A stretch of 64,000 nt of DNA from positions 434,001 to 498,000 of the forward strand of contig JADJXJ010000003.1 in the NCBI GenBank assembly GCA_016715945.1, given 5' to 3'. This stretch comes from Bacteroidota bacterium (GTDB lineage: Bacteria > Bacteroidota > Bacteroidia > Bacteroidales > F082). Under the pieces are notes generated by a model. That model did no database searches. It had not been told where the DNA came from and worked only from the letters and a program-made list of their open reading frames with translations. The position numbers and the translations under genes were made by a program. Each line of letters begins with the position of its first letter. Position 1 is the stretch's first letter. Of this stretch, positions 50,889-59,491 are shown piece after piece.

Positions 50889-51851
50889 ATGAGTGAAAGT
50901 TTAGCCGATTTCAGTTTGGGCAAACGTCCCCAGCCTAAAGGCAGCATCCACAAAATCGGGGTGGTCGGTGCCGGTACAGTAGGTCAGGAAATTATCCGCA
51001 CAGCCAGCGAATATGGCCTGGATGTGGTGTTTCTGGACCTGACCGAAGAGAAGGTAAATGAAGCCATCAAGCAAATAGGTGTGGCCCTGGATGAGGTGAT
51101 CAACCACTGGGGGCTTACCCCCGGCGAAAAGCGTTCGATCCTGAGCCGGATCTCTGGCACAACCCAATACAAAGACCTGGCTGACTGCGATATCGTAATC
51201 GAGGCAATCAGTTCGAAAAAGAAAGGCACAAGCCTCGAAATCCGCCGCGAAATATTCCGGAACATTGAAGCCGTGGTCAGGCCTGATGCCATCATTGCAA
51301 GCAACATAGCCACCCTGATAATCAGCGACCTGAGCAGCGTACTCAAATATCCCGAGCGCGCCATTGGCCTGCATTTCATTTTGCCAATTAGCAAAACCAA
51401 TATCGTCGAGGTTGTCAGGGCAACCAACACAAGCGATGAAGCCTATGCCATTGTAGAGCGTTTTGCCGGCATGATCAACAAAAAGGTCATCCGGCTGAAC
51501 GAATCGCCTGGTAATATTGTGACCCGTATGTTGGTGGTAACCATCAACGAGGCCTGCGAGGTGCTCATGGAAGGAGTTGCATCGGTGAGCGACATTGACC
51601 TGGCCATGCGCGAATCTACCGGTTACCTGCTGGGGCCTTTCGAGATGGCCGACCGCATCGGACTGGACAAGGTGTTGCGCTACATGGAGAACTTATACCA
51701 GGAATATGGCGACAAAAAATACAAGCCCTCTCCCATCATAAAACGGCTTGTGCGAGCAGGATACCTGGGACGCCTCACCGGCCGCGGCTTCTACAATTAC
51801 AAATCAGGTAAGCCGGTTGACCACACTGTGACTTGTGCTGTAATAAAATAA
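50889..51851 (+). CDS. 3-hydroxyacyl-CoA dehydrogenase-like protein with altered active site
   Basis: 320 residues: an N-terminal Rossmann domain (KIGVVGAGTVGQEI, residues about 22-35) and a C-terminal 3HCDH domain (INEACEVLMEGVASVSDIDLAM, LGPFEMADRIGLD, YLGRLTGRGFYNY). It matches 3-hydroxybutyryl-CoA dehydrogenase throughout. The catalytic His162 (LHF) and Glu174 (VEVV) are kept. The SNTSS loop reads SNIAT (138-142), and the conserved Asn of VVNR is Thr212 in VTR. These changes suggest a different substrate or reduced activity. It sits between pta and ackA in one operon, which is not the usual fatty-acid context. Confidence 0.85.
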   Translation: MSESLADFSLGKRPQPKGSIHKIGVVGAGTVGQEIIRTASEYGLDVVFLDLTEEKVNEAIKQIGVALDEVINHWGLTPGEKRSILSRISGTTQYKDLADCDIVIEAISSKKKGTSLEIRREIFRNIEAVVRPDAIIASNIATLIISDLSSVLKYPERAIGLHFILPISKTNIVEVVRATNTSDEAYAIVERFAGMINKKVIRLNESPGNIVTRMLVVTINEACEVLMEGVASVSDIDLAMRESTGYLLGPFEMADRIGLDKVLRYMENLYQEYGDKKYKPSPIIKRLVRAGYLGRLTGRGFYNYKSGKPVDHTVTCAVIK

Positions 51852-51875
51852 CCATCTAATCAACACTTTACACTG

Positions 51876-53093
51876 ATGAAGATCATTGTTCTGAACTGCG
51901 GAAGTTCATCCATAAAATATCAATTGTTCGAGATGCCCGGCCGCACGGTGCTGGCCAAGGGCATAGTGGACAAAATCGGGCTGAAAGGCGCTGCCATCAA
52001 GCACAAGCGCAATGATGGGGTGGAAGCAAAAATTGAAGGCGAAATCCTCGACCACCAGGCAGGTATCGAATACCTGCTGGGCGTTCTGATCAGCAAAAAG
52101 TACGGCTCGCTGGAAAGCCTGAGCGAGATCACCGCTGTAGGCCATCGTGTGGTGCATGCAGGCGAAAAGTTTAGCGGCAGTGTGCTTATTACCGACGAAG
52201 TTATTCAGGCACTCGAAGAATGCGTTGACCTTGCACCGCTGCACAACCCGCCAAACCTCAAGGGTATTTATGCCATGAAGGCGCTTCTGCCCGAGGTGTT
52301 GCAGGTAGGTGTGTTCGATACGGCATTTCATCAAACCATGCCACCCAAGGCCTATCTGTATGGATTACCCTATTCACTTTACGAGAAGTATAAGATTCGT
52401 CGCTACGGATTCCACGGTACCAGCCACAAATATGTGTCAAGACGTGCTTGCGAAATTCTGGGTGTCGACATCCACACCCAGCGCATCATCACCTGTCACC
52501 TTGGCAATGGTGCCTCGCTGGCAGCTATTGACAAAGGCCGTTCGGTGGATACAAGCATGGGTATGACCCCGCTCGAAGGGTTGGTGATGGGTACCCGCTG
52601 TGGCGATCTTGATGTCGGAGCGCTGCTTTATATTGCCGATAAGGAAGAAACCAGCATCCAGTACACCAGCACCCTGGTGAATAAATTTTCGGGCATGCTT
52701 GGCATCTCAGGTATATCGTCCGATATGCGCGATATCGAGATTGCCGCCGAGCAGGGCAACGAACGGGCTCGCCTGGCATTGGAAATCTATCAGTACAGGG
52801 TAAGAAAATATATTGGTGCCTATGCCGCTGCCATGGGTGGAGTCGACATCATCGTTTTCACCGGAGGTATTGGCGAAAATGACACCGTAACCCGCACCAG
52901 ATCAGTCGAAGGGTTGGAATTTATGGGTGTGAAGATCGATGCAGAAAAGTCGATGAGCGTGCGTGGCAAAGAAGTTGAAATCAGCACCCCCGACTCAAAG
53001 GTCAGGGTGTTGGTTGTGCCCACCGACGAAGAATACATGATCGCTGCCGACACCTACGAAATCTACAGCAAGGTAGGCCAGAAGGTTCTCTGA
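51876..53093 (+). CDS. ackA: Acetate kinase
   Basis: 405 residues with the acetokinase motifs: LNCGSSSIKYQLFEMP at the N-terminus, VGHRVVHAGEKFSGSVLI, GVFDTAFHQTMP, YGFHGTSHKYVS, CHLGNGASLAAIDKGRSVDTSMGMTPLEG and VDIIVFTGGIGEND. It makes ATP and acetate from acetyl phosphate, completing the Pta-AckA pathway, and points to acetate excretion under fermentative or overflow conditions. It starts 24 bases after the dehydrogenase-like gene and is followed by a terminator. Confidence 0.97.
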   Translation: MKIIVLNCGSSSIKYQLFEMPGRTVLAKGIVDKIGLKGAAIKHKRNDGVEAKIEGEILDHQAGIEYLLGVLISKKYGSLESLSEITAVGHRVVHAGEKFSGSVLITDEVIQALEECVDLAPLHNPPNLKGIYAMKALLPEVLQVGVFDTAFHQTMPPKAYLYGLPYSLYEKYKIRRYGFHGTSHKYVSRRACEILGVDIHTQRIITCHLGNGASLAAIDKGRSVDTSMGMTPLEGLVMGTRCGDLDVGALLYIADKEETSIQYTSTLVNKFSGMLGISGISSDMRDIEIAAEQGNERARLALEIYQYRVRKYIGAYAAAMGGVDIIVFTGGIGENDTVTRTRSVEGLEFMGVKIDAEKSMSVRGKEVEISTPDSKVRVLVVPTDEEYMIAADTYEIYSKVGQKVL

Positions 53094-53117
53094 AGCACTT
53101 GTTCGGATTGATATAAA

Positions 53118-53152
53118 CCTGAGGACAGACACCAGACCTCAGGTTTTTTTAT
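53118..53152 (+). terminator. Terminator of the pta operon
   Basis: 9-bp stem AACCTGAGG / CCTCAGGTT with a 12-base loop and a T-run. Confidence 0.85.
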
Positions 53153-53174
53153 TGATAATTTTTCCCGGGTTTTA

Positions 53175-53182
53175 TAACTTTG
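53175..53182 (+). promoter_or_regulatory. Candidate -7 element (TAACTTTG) of the CDF transporter gene
   Basis: Perfect TAnnTTTG ending 7 bases before the ATG at 53190; transcription would start at or near the A of ATG. Confidence 0.45.
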
Positions 53183-53189
53183 ATGTCGT

Positions 53190-54092
53190 ATGAAAGCTCA
53201 AGCCGGACGCAGCAACAAAGCTTCGCGTGTCACATTGGTCGGCATGTTGGTCAACATTGTGCTTACTGCCGGAAAGATATTTGCCGGGATTAGCGGACGC
53301 AGTGCTGCCATGCTGGCGGATGGTTTTCACAGCTTGTCGGACATCGTCACCGATCTTGTTGTGCTCACTTTTCTGCGTATCTCCGGGAAGGACAGCGACG
53401 ACGGGCACCATTACGGCCATGGCAAATACGAAACCTTTGCCACCATGTTGATCAGTTTTGCACTCATGGTAGTGGGTGTAGCCATTTTTTGGGAATCGCT
53501 CGAAAAGGTTTTTGCTGCCATCGGAGGTCAGGTACTTGATGAACCCGGAAAGCTTGCCCTCTGGGCAGCGCTTGTAAGTATTCTTGTCAAGGAATGGCTG
53601 TTTCGCTGGACGCGCAAAGTGGGTCAAAATATTGAAAGTCATGCAGTAGTGGCCAATGCCTGGCATCACCGTTCCGATGCTTTGTCGTCCGTTGGCACTG
53701 CATTGGGTATTGGTGGAGCAATTTTTTTGGGCGAGGGATGGCGTGTGCTCGACCCGATTGCGGGCATGGTGGTGAGTGTGTTTATCGTCAAAGTTGCGTG
53801 GGACCTGGGCATACCCAGCGTGCGCGAATTGCTCGAGGCCTCGCTTCCGGCGCATGTTAACGACGAAATAGCTGCCTTGATAGGCGGACAACAAGGTGTG
53901 AAATCATTTCACCGGCTCAAGACCCGGAAGATTGGCAATGTACTGGCCATCGAGGTGCATGTGAAAGTAGATAAACATCTTTCGGTAGAAGCCTCGCACG
54001 AAATTGCCACGGCTGTCGAGCAGGCCCTGCGCCGGCGTTTTGGCCTCCAAACCCATGTGGGCGTGCACATTGAGCCCTACTACGGGAAGTAA
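53190..54092 (+). CDS. Cation diffusion facilitator family transporter
   Basis: 300 residues with six membrane helices (first ~215 residues) and a C-terminal cytoplasmic ferredoxin-like domain. The metal site residues are visible: HSLSDIVTDLVVL in helix 2 with HHYGHGKYET in the following loop, and HHRSDALSSVG in helix 5. The pattern HxxxD/DxxxD is that of Zn2+/Fe2+/Mn2+ exporters of the CDF family. It exports divalent metal from the cytoplasm against protons. The metal cannot be fixed by sequence. It is preceded by a TAACTTTG box almost at the start codon. Confidence 0.92.
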   Translation: MKAQAGRSNKASRVTLVGMLVNIVLTAGKIFAGISGRSAAMLADGFHSLSDIVTDLVVLTFLRISGKDSDDGHHYGHGKYETFATMLISFALMVVGVAIFWESLEKVFAAIGGQVLDEPGKLALWAALVSILVKEWLFRWTRKVGQNIESHAVVANAWHHRSDALSSVGTALGIGGAIFLGEGWRVLDPIAGMVVSVFIVKVAWDLGIPSVRELLEASLPAHVNDEIAALIGGQQGVKSFHRLKTRKIGNVLAIEVHVKVDKHLSVEASHEIATAVEQALRRRFGLQTHVGVHIEPYYGK

Positions 54093-54140
54093 TCTGAAGC
54101 CGGTTCATCAAGCCCCGGCTGCTCTTTTCCCAAAATCCTG

Positions 54141-54148
54141 TACTTTTG
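54141..54148 (+). promoter_or_regulatory. Candidate fabG -7 element (TACTTTTG)
   Basis: Perfect TAnnTTTG, 22 bases before the ATG at 54171. Confidence 0.45.
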
Positions 54149-54170
54149 GCCTCAAATCAAAACAACACCT

Positions 54171-54917
54171 ATGAAACTTCTTGAAGGAAAAGTTGCCCTC
54201 ATCACCGGCGGATCGAGGGGTATTGGCAAGGCCATAGCCATGCGTTTTGCTGCAAACGGAGCCGATGTGGCTTTTTCGGACCTGAACCGTGATGAACTGA
54301 TGGAAAGCACCGAAAACGAGCTGCTGGCTATGGGTGTCAGGGCGAAAGGTTATGCCTCGAATGCTGCTTCAACTTCCGATAGCGAAAAACTTGCCGAGCA
54401 GGTGCTCGCCGATTTTGGCCGCATCGATATTCTTGTAAACAATGCCGGCATCACCCGCGATAACCTCCTGATGCGTATGAGCGAACAGGATTGGGATATT
54501 GTGATGGCTGTCAACCTCAAGTCGGTTTTCAACCTTACCAAGGCAGTTCAGCGCACTATGCTGAAGCAAAAAGGAGGTTCTATTATCAATATGAGTTCGG
54601 TGGTTGGTGTAAACGGCAATGCCGGTCAATCCAACTACAGCGCTTCGAAAGCCGGGATGATCGGTTTTACCAAATCCATTGCACAGGAACTTGGGAGCAG
54701 GGGCGTGCGTTGCAATGCCATTGCACCCGGTTTTATCGAAACCGAAATGACGCACAAACTTCCTGAAGACGTTCGCCAGCAATGGATCAGCACCATTCCC
54801 CTGCGCCGCAGCGGCAAGCCCGAAGATGTGGCCGATGTGGCTGTGTTCCTGGCTTCCGACCTCTCCTCTTATGTTACAGGGCAGGTCATCAGCGTGTGTG
54901 GCGGGATGAGTATGTGA
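54171..54917 (+). CDS. fabG: 3-oxoacyl-[acyl-carrier-protein] reductase
   Basis: 248-residue short-chain dehydrogenase of FabG type: NADP-binding GGSRGIGKAIA, NNAGITRDNLLMRMSEQDWD, catalytic Ser in MSSVVG and Tyr-x-x-x-Lys in YSASKAG, with SIAQELGSRGVRCNAIAPGFIETEM and a closing YVTGQVISVCGGMSM. It reduces 3-ketoacyl-ACP in fatty-acid elongation. Other fab genes are not present in the window. The following vWA gene is 39 bases downstream and may be cotranscribed. Confidence 0.95.
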   Translation: MKLLEGKVALITGGSRGIGKAIAMRFAANGADVAFSDLNRDELMESTENELLAMGVRAKGYASNAASTSDSEKLAEQVLADFGRIDILVNNAGITRDNLLMRMSEQDWDIVMAVNLKSVFNLTKAVQRTMLKQKGGSIINMSSVVGVNGNAGQSNYSASKAGMIGFTKSIAQELGSRGVRCNAIAPGFIETEMTHKLPEDVRQQWISTIPLRRSGKPEDVADVAVFLASDLSSYVTGQVISVCGGMSM

Positions 54918-54956
54918 TTTACCTAAGCGCATGAAGTGCGCTCTTACAGCAAATAG

Positions 54957-57050
54957 ATGATTCAGGACTTCCGGTTGCTCACCGAGCACTCCCTCTGGCT
55001 TGCCCCCGTGGCTTTGCTTGCCGGGCTGGGCTACGCCTTGTTGCTTTATTATGGAAAGGTTTCCACGCCTTTCTCCAGAAGGGCAACCGTCCTGCTGTTT
55101 CTGTTTCGTTTTCTTGTAGTCAGTCTCATAGCCGGATTGTTGCTCGGGCCTTTTTTCAGGCAAAGCCGGCGCACCATACAACAACCAAGGATAATTTTCC
55201 TGCACGACAATTCGGTTTCGGTGGCAGCAAACGACACAACGGGTGAATTTGCAGCGCGATATCAGTCACGCATCGGAGAGGTCGTTTCTTCGCTATCCAA
55301 AGGAATGCAGCCGGTACATTATGTGTTCGGAAGCAGGCTGGCCGACAATCGGATGCCCCGGTTCGAGGATGAACGCACCAACCTGGCTGAGGCGCTGACC
55401 CTTTTGCCCGGCTTGTTTTACCGCCAGAATGTAGGGGCGCTTGTGCTGCTATCGGATGGAATTCACAATGCCGGAATTGATCCGCTGTTGCCCGCCGGCA
55501 GGATGCCTTTCCCTGTATATACGGTTGGTTTGGGCGATACAAATACCTATCCTGACCTGGCGATAGCTGATGTGCGCTACAACAGGGTGGTGTGGAGCAA
55601 TAGCGAGTTTCCGGTGGAGGTGTACGCACTGGCGCGCGATGCCGCAGGCTCGAAGGTGTCCATCAGCCTGCTCATGGACGGAAAGCTGATTGGTCGCGCG
55701 GAGGCACTTGTGGGTGCTGAGGGTTGGGAGCGTGCTTTCACTTTTCAGGTGCGTGAAGCCCCGTCAGGCCAACGTAGGTTCTTAGTCGAAATCACAGGGC
55801 TTGAAAATGAGCGTGTTACGTCTAATAACCGGAGGGAGTTTTTTGTTGAAGTGATGGGACAGAAACAGAGAATCCTGTTGCTGGCCGCCTCTCCCCATCC
55901 CGACCTGGGAGCCATTCAGGCTGCGGCATCCGACTATTATGAATTAGAAGTAGCTTATGCAAACGCCTGGAGCGGAATGTCAACAGTTCCTGACCTGCTC
56001 ATCCTGCACGAATTACCGGTTCGTGGCGGCAATGCGGAACCATTGATTGCGCTGATACAGCAAAACCCCCGCTTGCCGGTGTGGTTTATCAATGGTCCAC
56101 GCACCGATGAAGCTTCCTTCAACCGCATGCAGGAGGTTTATCGCATGCGGCCGTTTAGTCAGGATGCCCTTGCGGATGCATTTGCCTGGGCCGAAAAGAC
56201 ATTCGGCCTGTTCAGCATGGAAGAGGATAAAATGAATCGCATTCCCGGATTGCCTGCCCTGAATGCGCGCCTGTCCGACTGGGAGATTCTTGCGCCTGCT
56301 GTGCCGCTTTTCAGGCAACGGCTTCGCGGGGTGGAAACGGCATATCCATTATGGAGTTTTTATGAAAGCCCGGCACGCAGGATGGCATTTGTGACCGGCA
56401 CCGGACTTTGGCGCTGGCGCCTGGCCGATTTTCAACGGAACGGGAACAATGATGCGGTGAATGATATCATTCGTAAAACAATCAATTACTTGATTATCAG
56501 GCCTGAAGAGCGAAGGTTGCGATTGTTCACCGAGAATGTTTTCTCGCGCAACGACGAAGTCAGTTTTCGTGCCGAGCTTTATAACCAGACCATGGAATTG
56601 GTGAACGAGCCTGAATTGCTGATGACAATAACCGGTCAGGACGTAAAGTTTGACTATGCTTTTTATCGGACCGAAAAATCGGATTACCGTCTGAATATCG
56701 GCCGACTTCCACCGGGCGATTATTCTTACCTTGCCCAAACTACCCTTGCGGGAGAGGTGTTGACACGCGAAGGCCGGTTCTCGGTAGCTTCGGAATCGCC
56801 CGAGCTGCGCAACCTTCAGGCCAATCATCGCCTGCTCCGGAGCATCTCGGCGCTCACCGGAGGAAAGTTTATCCATTTTGATCAGATTGATGAACTGGCT
56901 CAGCTACTTCGCAACGACAAACGCATTACCAGCACGGCGAGTTTCAGCCTGGATTTCAGCCCGGTGCTCGGGCAGCTATGGGCACTTGTGCTTCTGCTTG
57001 TGCTTCTCTCGGTAGAGTGGTTGCTGCGCAAGTATCTGGGTTCATATTAG
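54957..57050 (+). CDS. Large vWA-domain membrane protein
   Basis: 697 residues. Two N-terminal membrane helices (about 14-34 and 42-63) are followed by a vWA-like domain (RIIFLHDNSVSVA with a DxSxS-like DNSVS, VGALVLLSDGIHNAG). Then come periplasmic beta-rich segments (VEVYALARDAAGSKVSISLLMDGKL), a GATase1-like region (QRILLLAASPHPDLGAIQAAAS...PDLLILHELP), another beta region, and a C-terminal helix (LGQLWALVLLLVLLSVEWLLRKYL). The layout matches bacteroidete vWA membrane proteins related to the Bat aerotolerance group, but its function is not established. It lies in the inner membrane with its bulk probably in the cytoplasm or periplasm. Confidence 0.78.
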   Translation: MIQDFRLLTEHSLWLAPVALLAGLGYALLLYYGKVSTPFSRRATVLLFLFRFLVVSLIAGLLLGPFFRQSRRTIQQPRIIFLHDNSVSVAANDTTGEFAARYQSRIGEVVSSLSKGMQPVHYVFGSRLADNRMPRFEDERTNLAEALTLLPGLFYRQNVGALVLLSDGIHNAGIDPLLPAGRMPFPVYTVGLGDTNTYPDLAIADVRYNRVVWSNSEFPVEVYALARDAAGSKVSISLLMDGKLIGRAEALVGAEGWERAFTFQVREAPSGQRRFLVEITGLENERVTSNNRREFFVEVMGQKQRILLLAASPHPDLGAIQAAASDYYELEVAYANAWSGMSTVPDLLILHELPVRGGNAEPLIALIQQNPRLPVWFINGPRTDEASFNRMQEVYRMRPFSQDALADAFAWAEKTFGLFSMEEDKMNRIPGLPALNARLSDWEILAPAVPLFRQRLRGVETAYPLWSFYESPARRMAFVTGTGLWRWRLADFQRNGNNDAVNDIIRKTINYLIIRPEERRLRLFTENVFSRNDEVSFRAELYNQTMELVNEPELLMTITGQDVKFDYAFYRTEKSDYRLNIGRLPPGDYSYLAQTTLAGEVLTREGRFSVASESPELRNLQANHRLLRSISALTGGKFIHFDQIDELAQLLRNDKRITSTASFSLDFSPVLGQLWALVLLLVLLSVEWLLRKYLGSY

Positions 57051-57141
57051 AGCTTTGCCCGGAAAATAATTTCATGCTGTGGCACCAGAAAGGTACAACA
57101 GGCTGAATAAGGAAAGCAGGGCATAGGTAGAAGTCAACGAC

Positions 57142-57942
57142 TCAGTAATTGCTGCTGTAGAAAAGGGCAGGTATCGTTTTCAGAATGATCTCCAGATCTT
57201 TCCATGGAGATGCAATCATGGCGTATTGGTTGTCGAGCGCAATGCGTTCCTCCTCCGACTGGTAGCGGTTTTTCTGAATCTGCCACAATCCTGTGATGCC
57301 GGCAGGGGCAAGAAAACGATAGGCATACTGATCAGTGGTGAGCTTTTCGGCTTCGTAAAGCGGCAAGGGACGATTGCCTACCACCGACATATCGCCTTTC
57401 AGCACATTGATAAACTGCGGCAACTCATCGAGATTGAACCTCCTCAGGAAGCGACCAACCCTGGTAATGCGGGGGTCGTCCTTTGCCTTGAAAAAAGTAA
57501 CATTCTTTTTTGTCCGGCTTTTTAATGAAAAATACCAGTTTTCGCATATGGCATGCCCATCTATATAAAGTACAGGTGAACACGGACGGCCCAGGGCGGC
57601 ACATTGCGGGCATTTGTCGGCCTCGGATGCGATGGCATCTTTCGACTTGCTGATCAGGTAAAGATTCATATCGGAGATCGAACTTAGCTGTTGGTCCGAA
57701 CCCACGTACATCGACCTGAATTTCAGGAAATCAAACACATCGTACCCTGTGCCCACGCGTTTGGATTTATACAATACCGGACCTTTCGACTCGAGCTTGA
57801 TGGCAAGTGCAATCAGAAGCATAAAAGGCGAAGCAAGGATAAGCACAATGGTGGAGAAAATGATATCGAACAATCGTTTTCCCCATCCGATGCGAAAATG
57901 AGCAAACGTCTCAGCCTGGTTGGTATCGAAATATTTTTTCAT
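57142..57942 (-). CDS. Polyprenyl-phosphate sugar-1-phosphate transferase with Cys-cluster insert
   Basis: From ATG 57942 it has 266 residues; ATG 57981 would add 13. An N-terminal membrane helix (FDIIFSTIVLILASPFMLLIALAIKL) is followed by the transferase core: KSKRVG, FLKFRSM, DDPRITRVGRFLRRFNLDELPQ (catalytic Asp172-Glu173), GDMSVVGNRPLP and GITGLWQI. This is the PF02397 bacterial sugar transferase that loads a sugar phosphate on undecaprenyl phosphate to start surface glycan synthesis. Between FRSM and DDPR an insert holds Cys111, Cys114, Cys121 and Cys133 (DKCPQCAALGRPC, AICENW), suggesting a metal site. No other glycan genes are adjacent. Confidence 0.9.
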   Translation of the reverse strand: MKKYFDTNQAETFAHFRIGWGKRLFDIIFSTIVLILASPFMLLIALAIKLESKGPVLYKSKRVGTGYDVFDFLKFRSMYVGSDQQLSSISDMNLYLISKSKDAIASEADKCPQCAALGRPCSPVLYIDGHAICENWYFSLKSRTKKNVTFFKAKDDPRITRVGRFLRRFNLDELPQFINVLKGDMSVVGNRPLPLYEAEKLTTDQYAYRFLAPAGITGLWQIQKNRYQSEEERIALDNQYAMIASPWKDLEIILKTIPALFYSSNY

Positions 57943-58262
57943 CTTCAGGATTCGGATTGCCTTACGCAAGGCCGGCGACAAATGTAACGATTAAAATAAA
58001 AGTTCCGTGCCAATGAATTGTTGAACCATCAACATATGATTGTGAATATTTTTTGGAGGCCGAATGTTTGGCCGGAACGAAAATCTGGTAATGATCTAAA
58101 TGTTAATATATTGATAAACAATTTGGTATATGTTTCTTTGCAAATGCATTAGCATAGCCCAATCTTTGAAAGTGTTATATTTGCAAAAAAAATTATTCAT
58201 CTGGATCAGACACCGGTTTACCGTTTTGCGCGTTTCCGTTGGCTATCCGTTAAAACACCCTT
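57943..58262. other. Intergenic region of about 320 bases (divergent promoters)
   Basis: It separates the divergent sugar-transferase (-) and slyD (+) genes. Apart from the slyD -7 box I see only AT-rich sequence without repeats, RNA structure or an open frame worth reporting. Confidence 0.6.
58176..58183 (+). promoter_or_regulatory. Candidate slyD -7 element (TATATTTG)
   Basis: Perfect TAnnTTTG, 79 bases before the slyD ATG. A TTTG lies too close upstream for a standard -33. Confidence 0.45.
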
Positions 58263-58769
58263 ATGAAAGTAGGAAACAACAAAGTAGTATCGCTCGTTTA
58301 TGAGCTGCGCGAAGATGATGCCAATGGCGATCTGATTCAGAAAGTTGAAAGCGACAGCCCTTTTGTTCACCTTTTTGGTGTCGGAACCCTTTTGCCGGCA
58401 TTCGAAAAAGCGCTCGACGGCCTTCAGGCAGGCGACAATTTCAGTTTTAGCATTTCCGCAGCTGAATCATATGGCGAGCACAACCCGGAAATGATTTACT
58501 CACTCGAAAAAAGCATGTTCGAGATTGATGGTGAAATTGAGGAAGGCTTGCTCGAAATCGGCAACCAGATCACCATGCAGGATCAGGATGGCAATCCGGT
58601 GGATGGCATTGTGCTCGATGTGACTGATGATGCCGTAGTGATGGATTTCAATCACCCGCTAGCAGGAATGAATCTTCACTTTACCGGCACAATTCTCGAA
58701 GTACGCGAAGCCACTGCCGAGGAGCTTGCGCATGGTCACGTGCACGGCCCCCATGGCCACCATCATTGA
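58263..58769 (+). CDS. slyD: SlyD-like FKBP-type peptidyl-prolyl isomerase
   Basis: 168 residues with an FKBP domain carrying the insert-in-flap chaperone module: N-terminal KVVSLVYELREDDANGD, FLFGVG-like VHLFGVGTLLPAFEKALDGLQAGDNFSFSI, then YGEHNPEMIYSLEKSMF, insert-in-flap QDQDGNPVDGIVLDVTDDAVVMDFNHPLAG. A His-rich tail GHVHGPHGHHH follows, as in nickel-binding SlyD. It speeds proline isomerisation and protein folding and can hold nickel. Its stop overlaps the end of the convergent methyltransferase gene by seven bases. Confidence 0.92.
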   Translation: MKVGNNKVVSLVYELREDDANGDLIQKVESDSPFVHLFGVGTLLPAFEKALDGLQAGDNFSFSISAAESYGEHNPEMIYSLEKSMFEIDGEIEEGLLEIGNQITMQDQDGNPVDGIVLDVTDDAVVMDFNHPLAGMNLHFTGTILEVREATAEELAHGHVHGPHGHHH

Positions 58770-59491
58770 GTTACGATAAGCTCTTTACCAAGTAAGAAAA
58801 CAGCAGGCACCTTTCCTATGGAAGGCCTGCTGTTTTTCCACCAGCTCACAGGAAACCTGATAATTTTTTCCTGTGCCGAACCGATGGCTGCTGCCACACA
58901 CAACAGGGTTGAAGGTTGGCAAACGGCAATCAGGTCATTCAGCAAAGCCTCGTTGCGAAAAGGTGTTTCGATGAATATCTGGGTCTGATTGGCCGTGTAA
59001 ATTAGTTTTTCCATTTTACGTATGGCCTCCTTTCGCTGGCCTGAGGCTATGGGCAGGTAGCCGTGAAATGCAAACTGTTGCCCGTTGAATCCGGAGGCCA
59101 TAAGTGCCTGGATAATGGATGATGGGCCGGATAAGGGTTTGATATTCAGCCTTAAGCGGTGGGCTTCAGCTACCACAAAACTTCCGGGGTCGGCCACGCA
59201 GGGCGAGCCGGCTTCGCTCAGCACAACAATATCTGAACCAGCTTTGGCCAGCTGCAGCATGGCTGTGGCTTCCGACATGTTGTCGTGTTTTCCCATCAGG
59301 GCAAATTTCAGCTCATCAATAGGTCTGTGGCCGGGAACTGCTGCAATCAACCGCCTGGCTGTTCGCAGGTCTTCCACAATAAAGTGCTGGCTTTGAGCAA
59401 GTATTTGCACAGAGGCAGCCGGCAGTTCGAGCAGGGCCTCCTGTCCTGTGTTTAAGGGCGAAGGCACAAGATAGACAGTTCCCTCAGCCAT
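58763..59491 (-). CDS. RsmI-like SAM-dependent methyltransferase
   Basis: From ATG 59491 it has 242 residues of the tetrapyrrole-methylase fold: GTVYLVPSPLN at the start, AGSDIVVLSEAGSPCVADPGSFVVAEAHRL (SAM-binding site, with the RsmI-type SEAGSP-x3-DPG), KPLSGPSSIIQALMASGFNGQQFAFHGYLP and TQIFIETPFRNEALLNDLIAVC. RsmI methylates the ribose of C1402 in 16S rRNA. This version is shorter than E. coli RsmI (about 286) and may be a paralogue, so the substrate is not certain. Its start overlaps the stop of the upstream dehydratase gene by eight bases, so the two are coupled. Confidence 0.85.
   Translation of the reverse strand: MAEGTVYLVPSPLNTGQEALLELPAASVQILAQSQHFIVEDLRTARRLIAAVPGHRPIDELKFALMGKHDNMSEATAMLQLAKAGSDIVVLSEAGSPCVADPGSFVVAEAHRLRLNIKPLSGPSSIIQALMASGFNGQQFAFHGYLPIASGQRKEAIRKMEKLIYTANQTQIFIETPFRNEALLNDLIAVCQPSTLLCVAAAIGSAQEKIIRFPVSWWKNSRPSIGKVPAVFLLGKELIVTQ
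58797..58838 (+). terminator. slyD terminator placed inside the convergent methyltransferase gene
   Basis: Stem AACAGCAGGC (58799-58808) / GCCTGCTGTT (58825-58834), with CCTTTCC and GGAAGG pairing partly inside, and a T-run ending 58837. It lies about 30 bases after the slyD stop. Confidence 0.75.
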
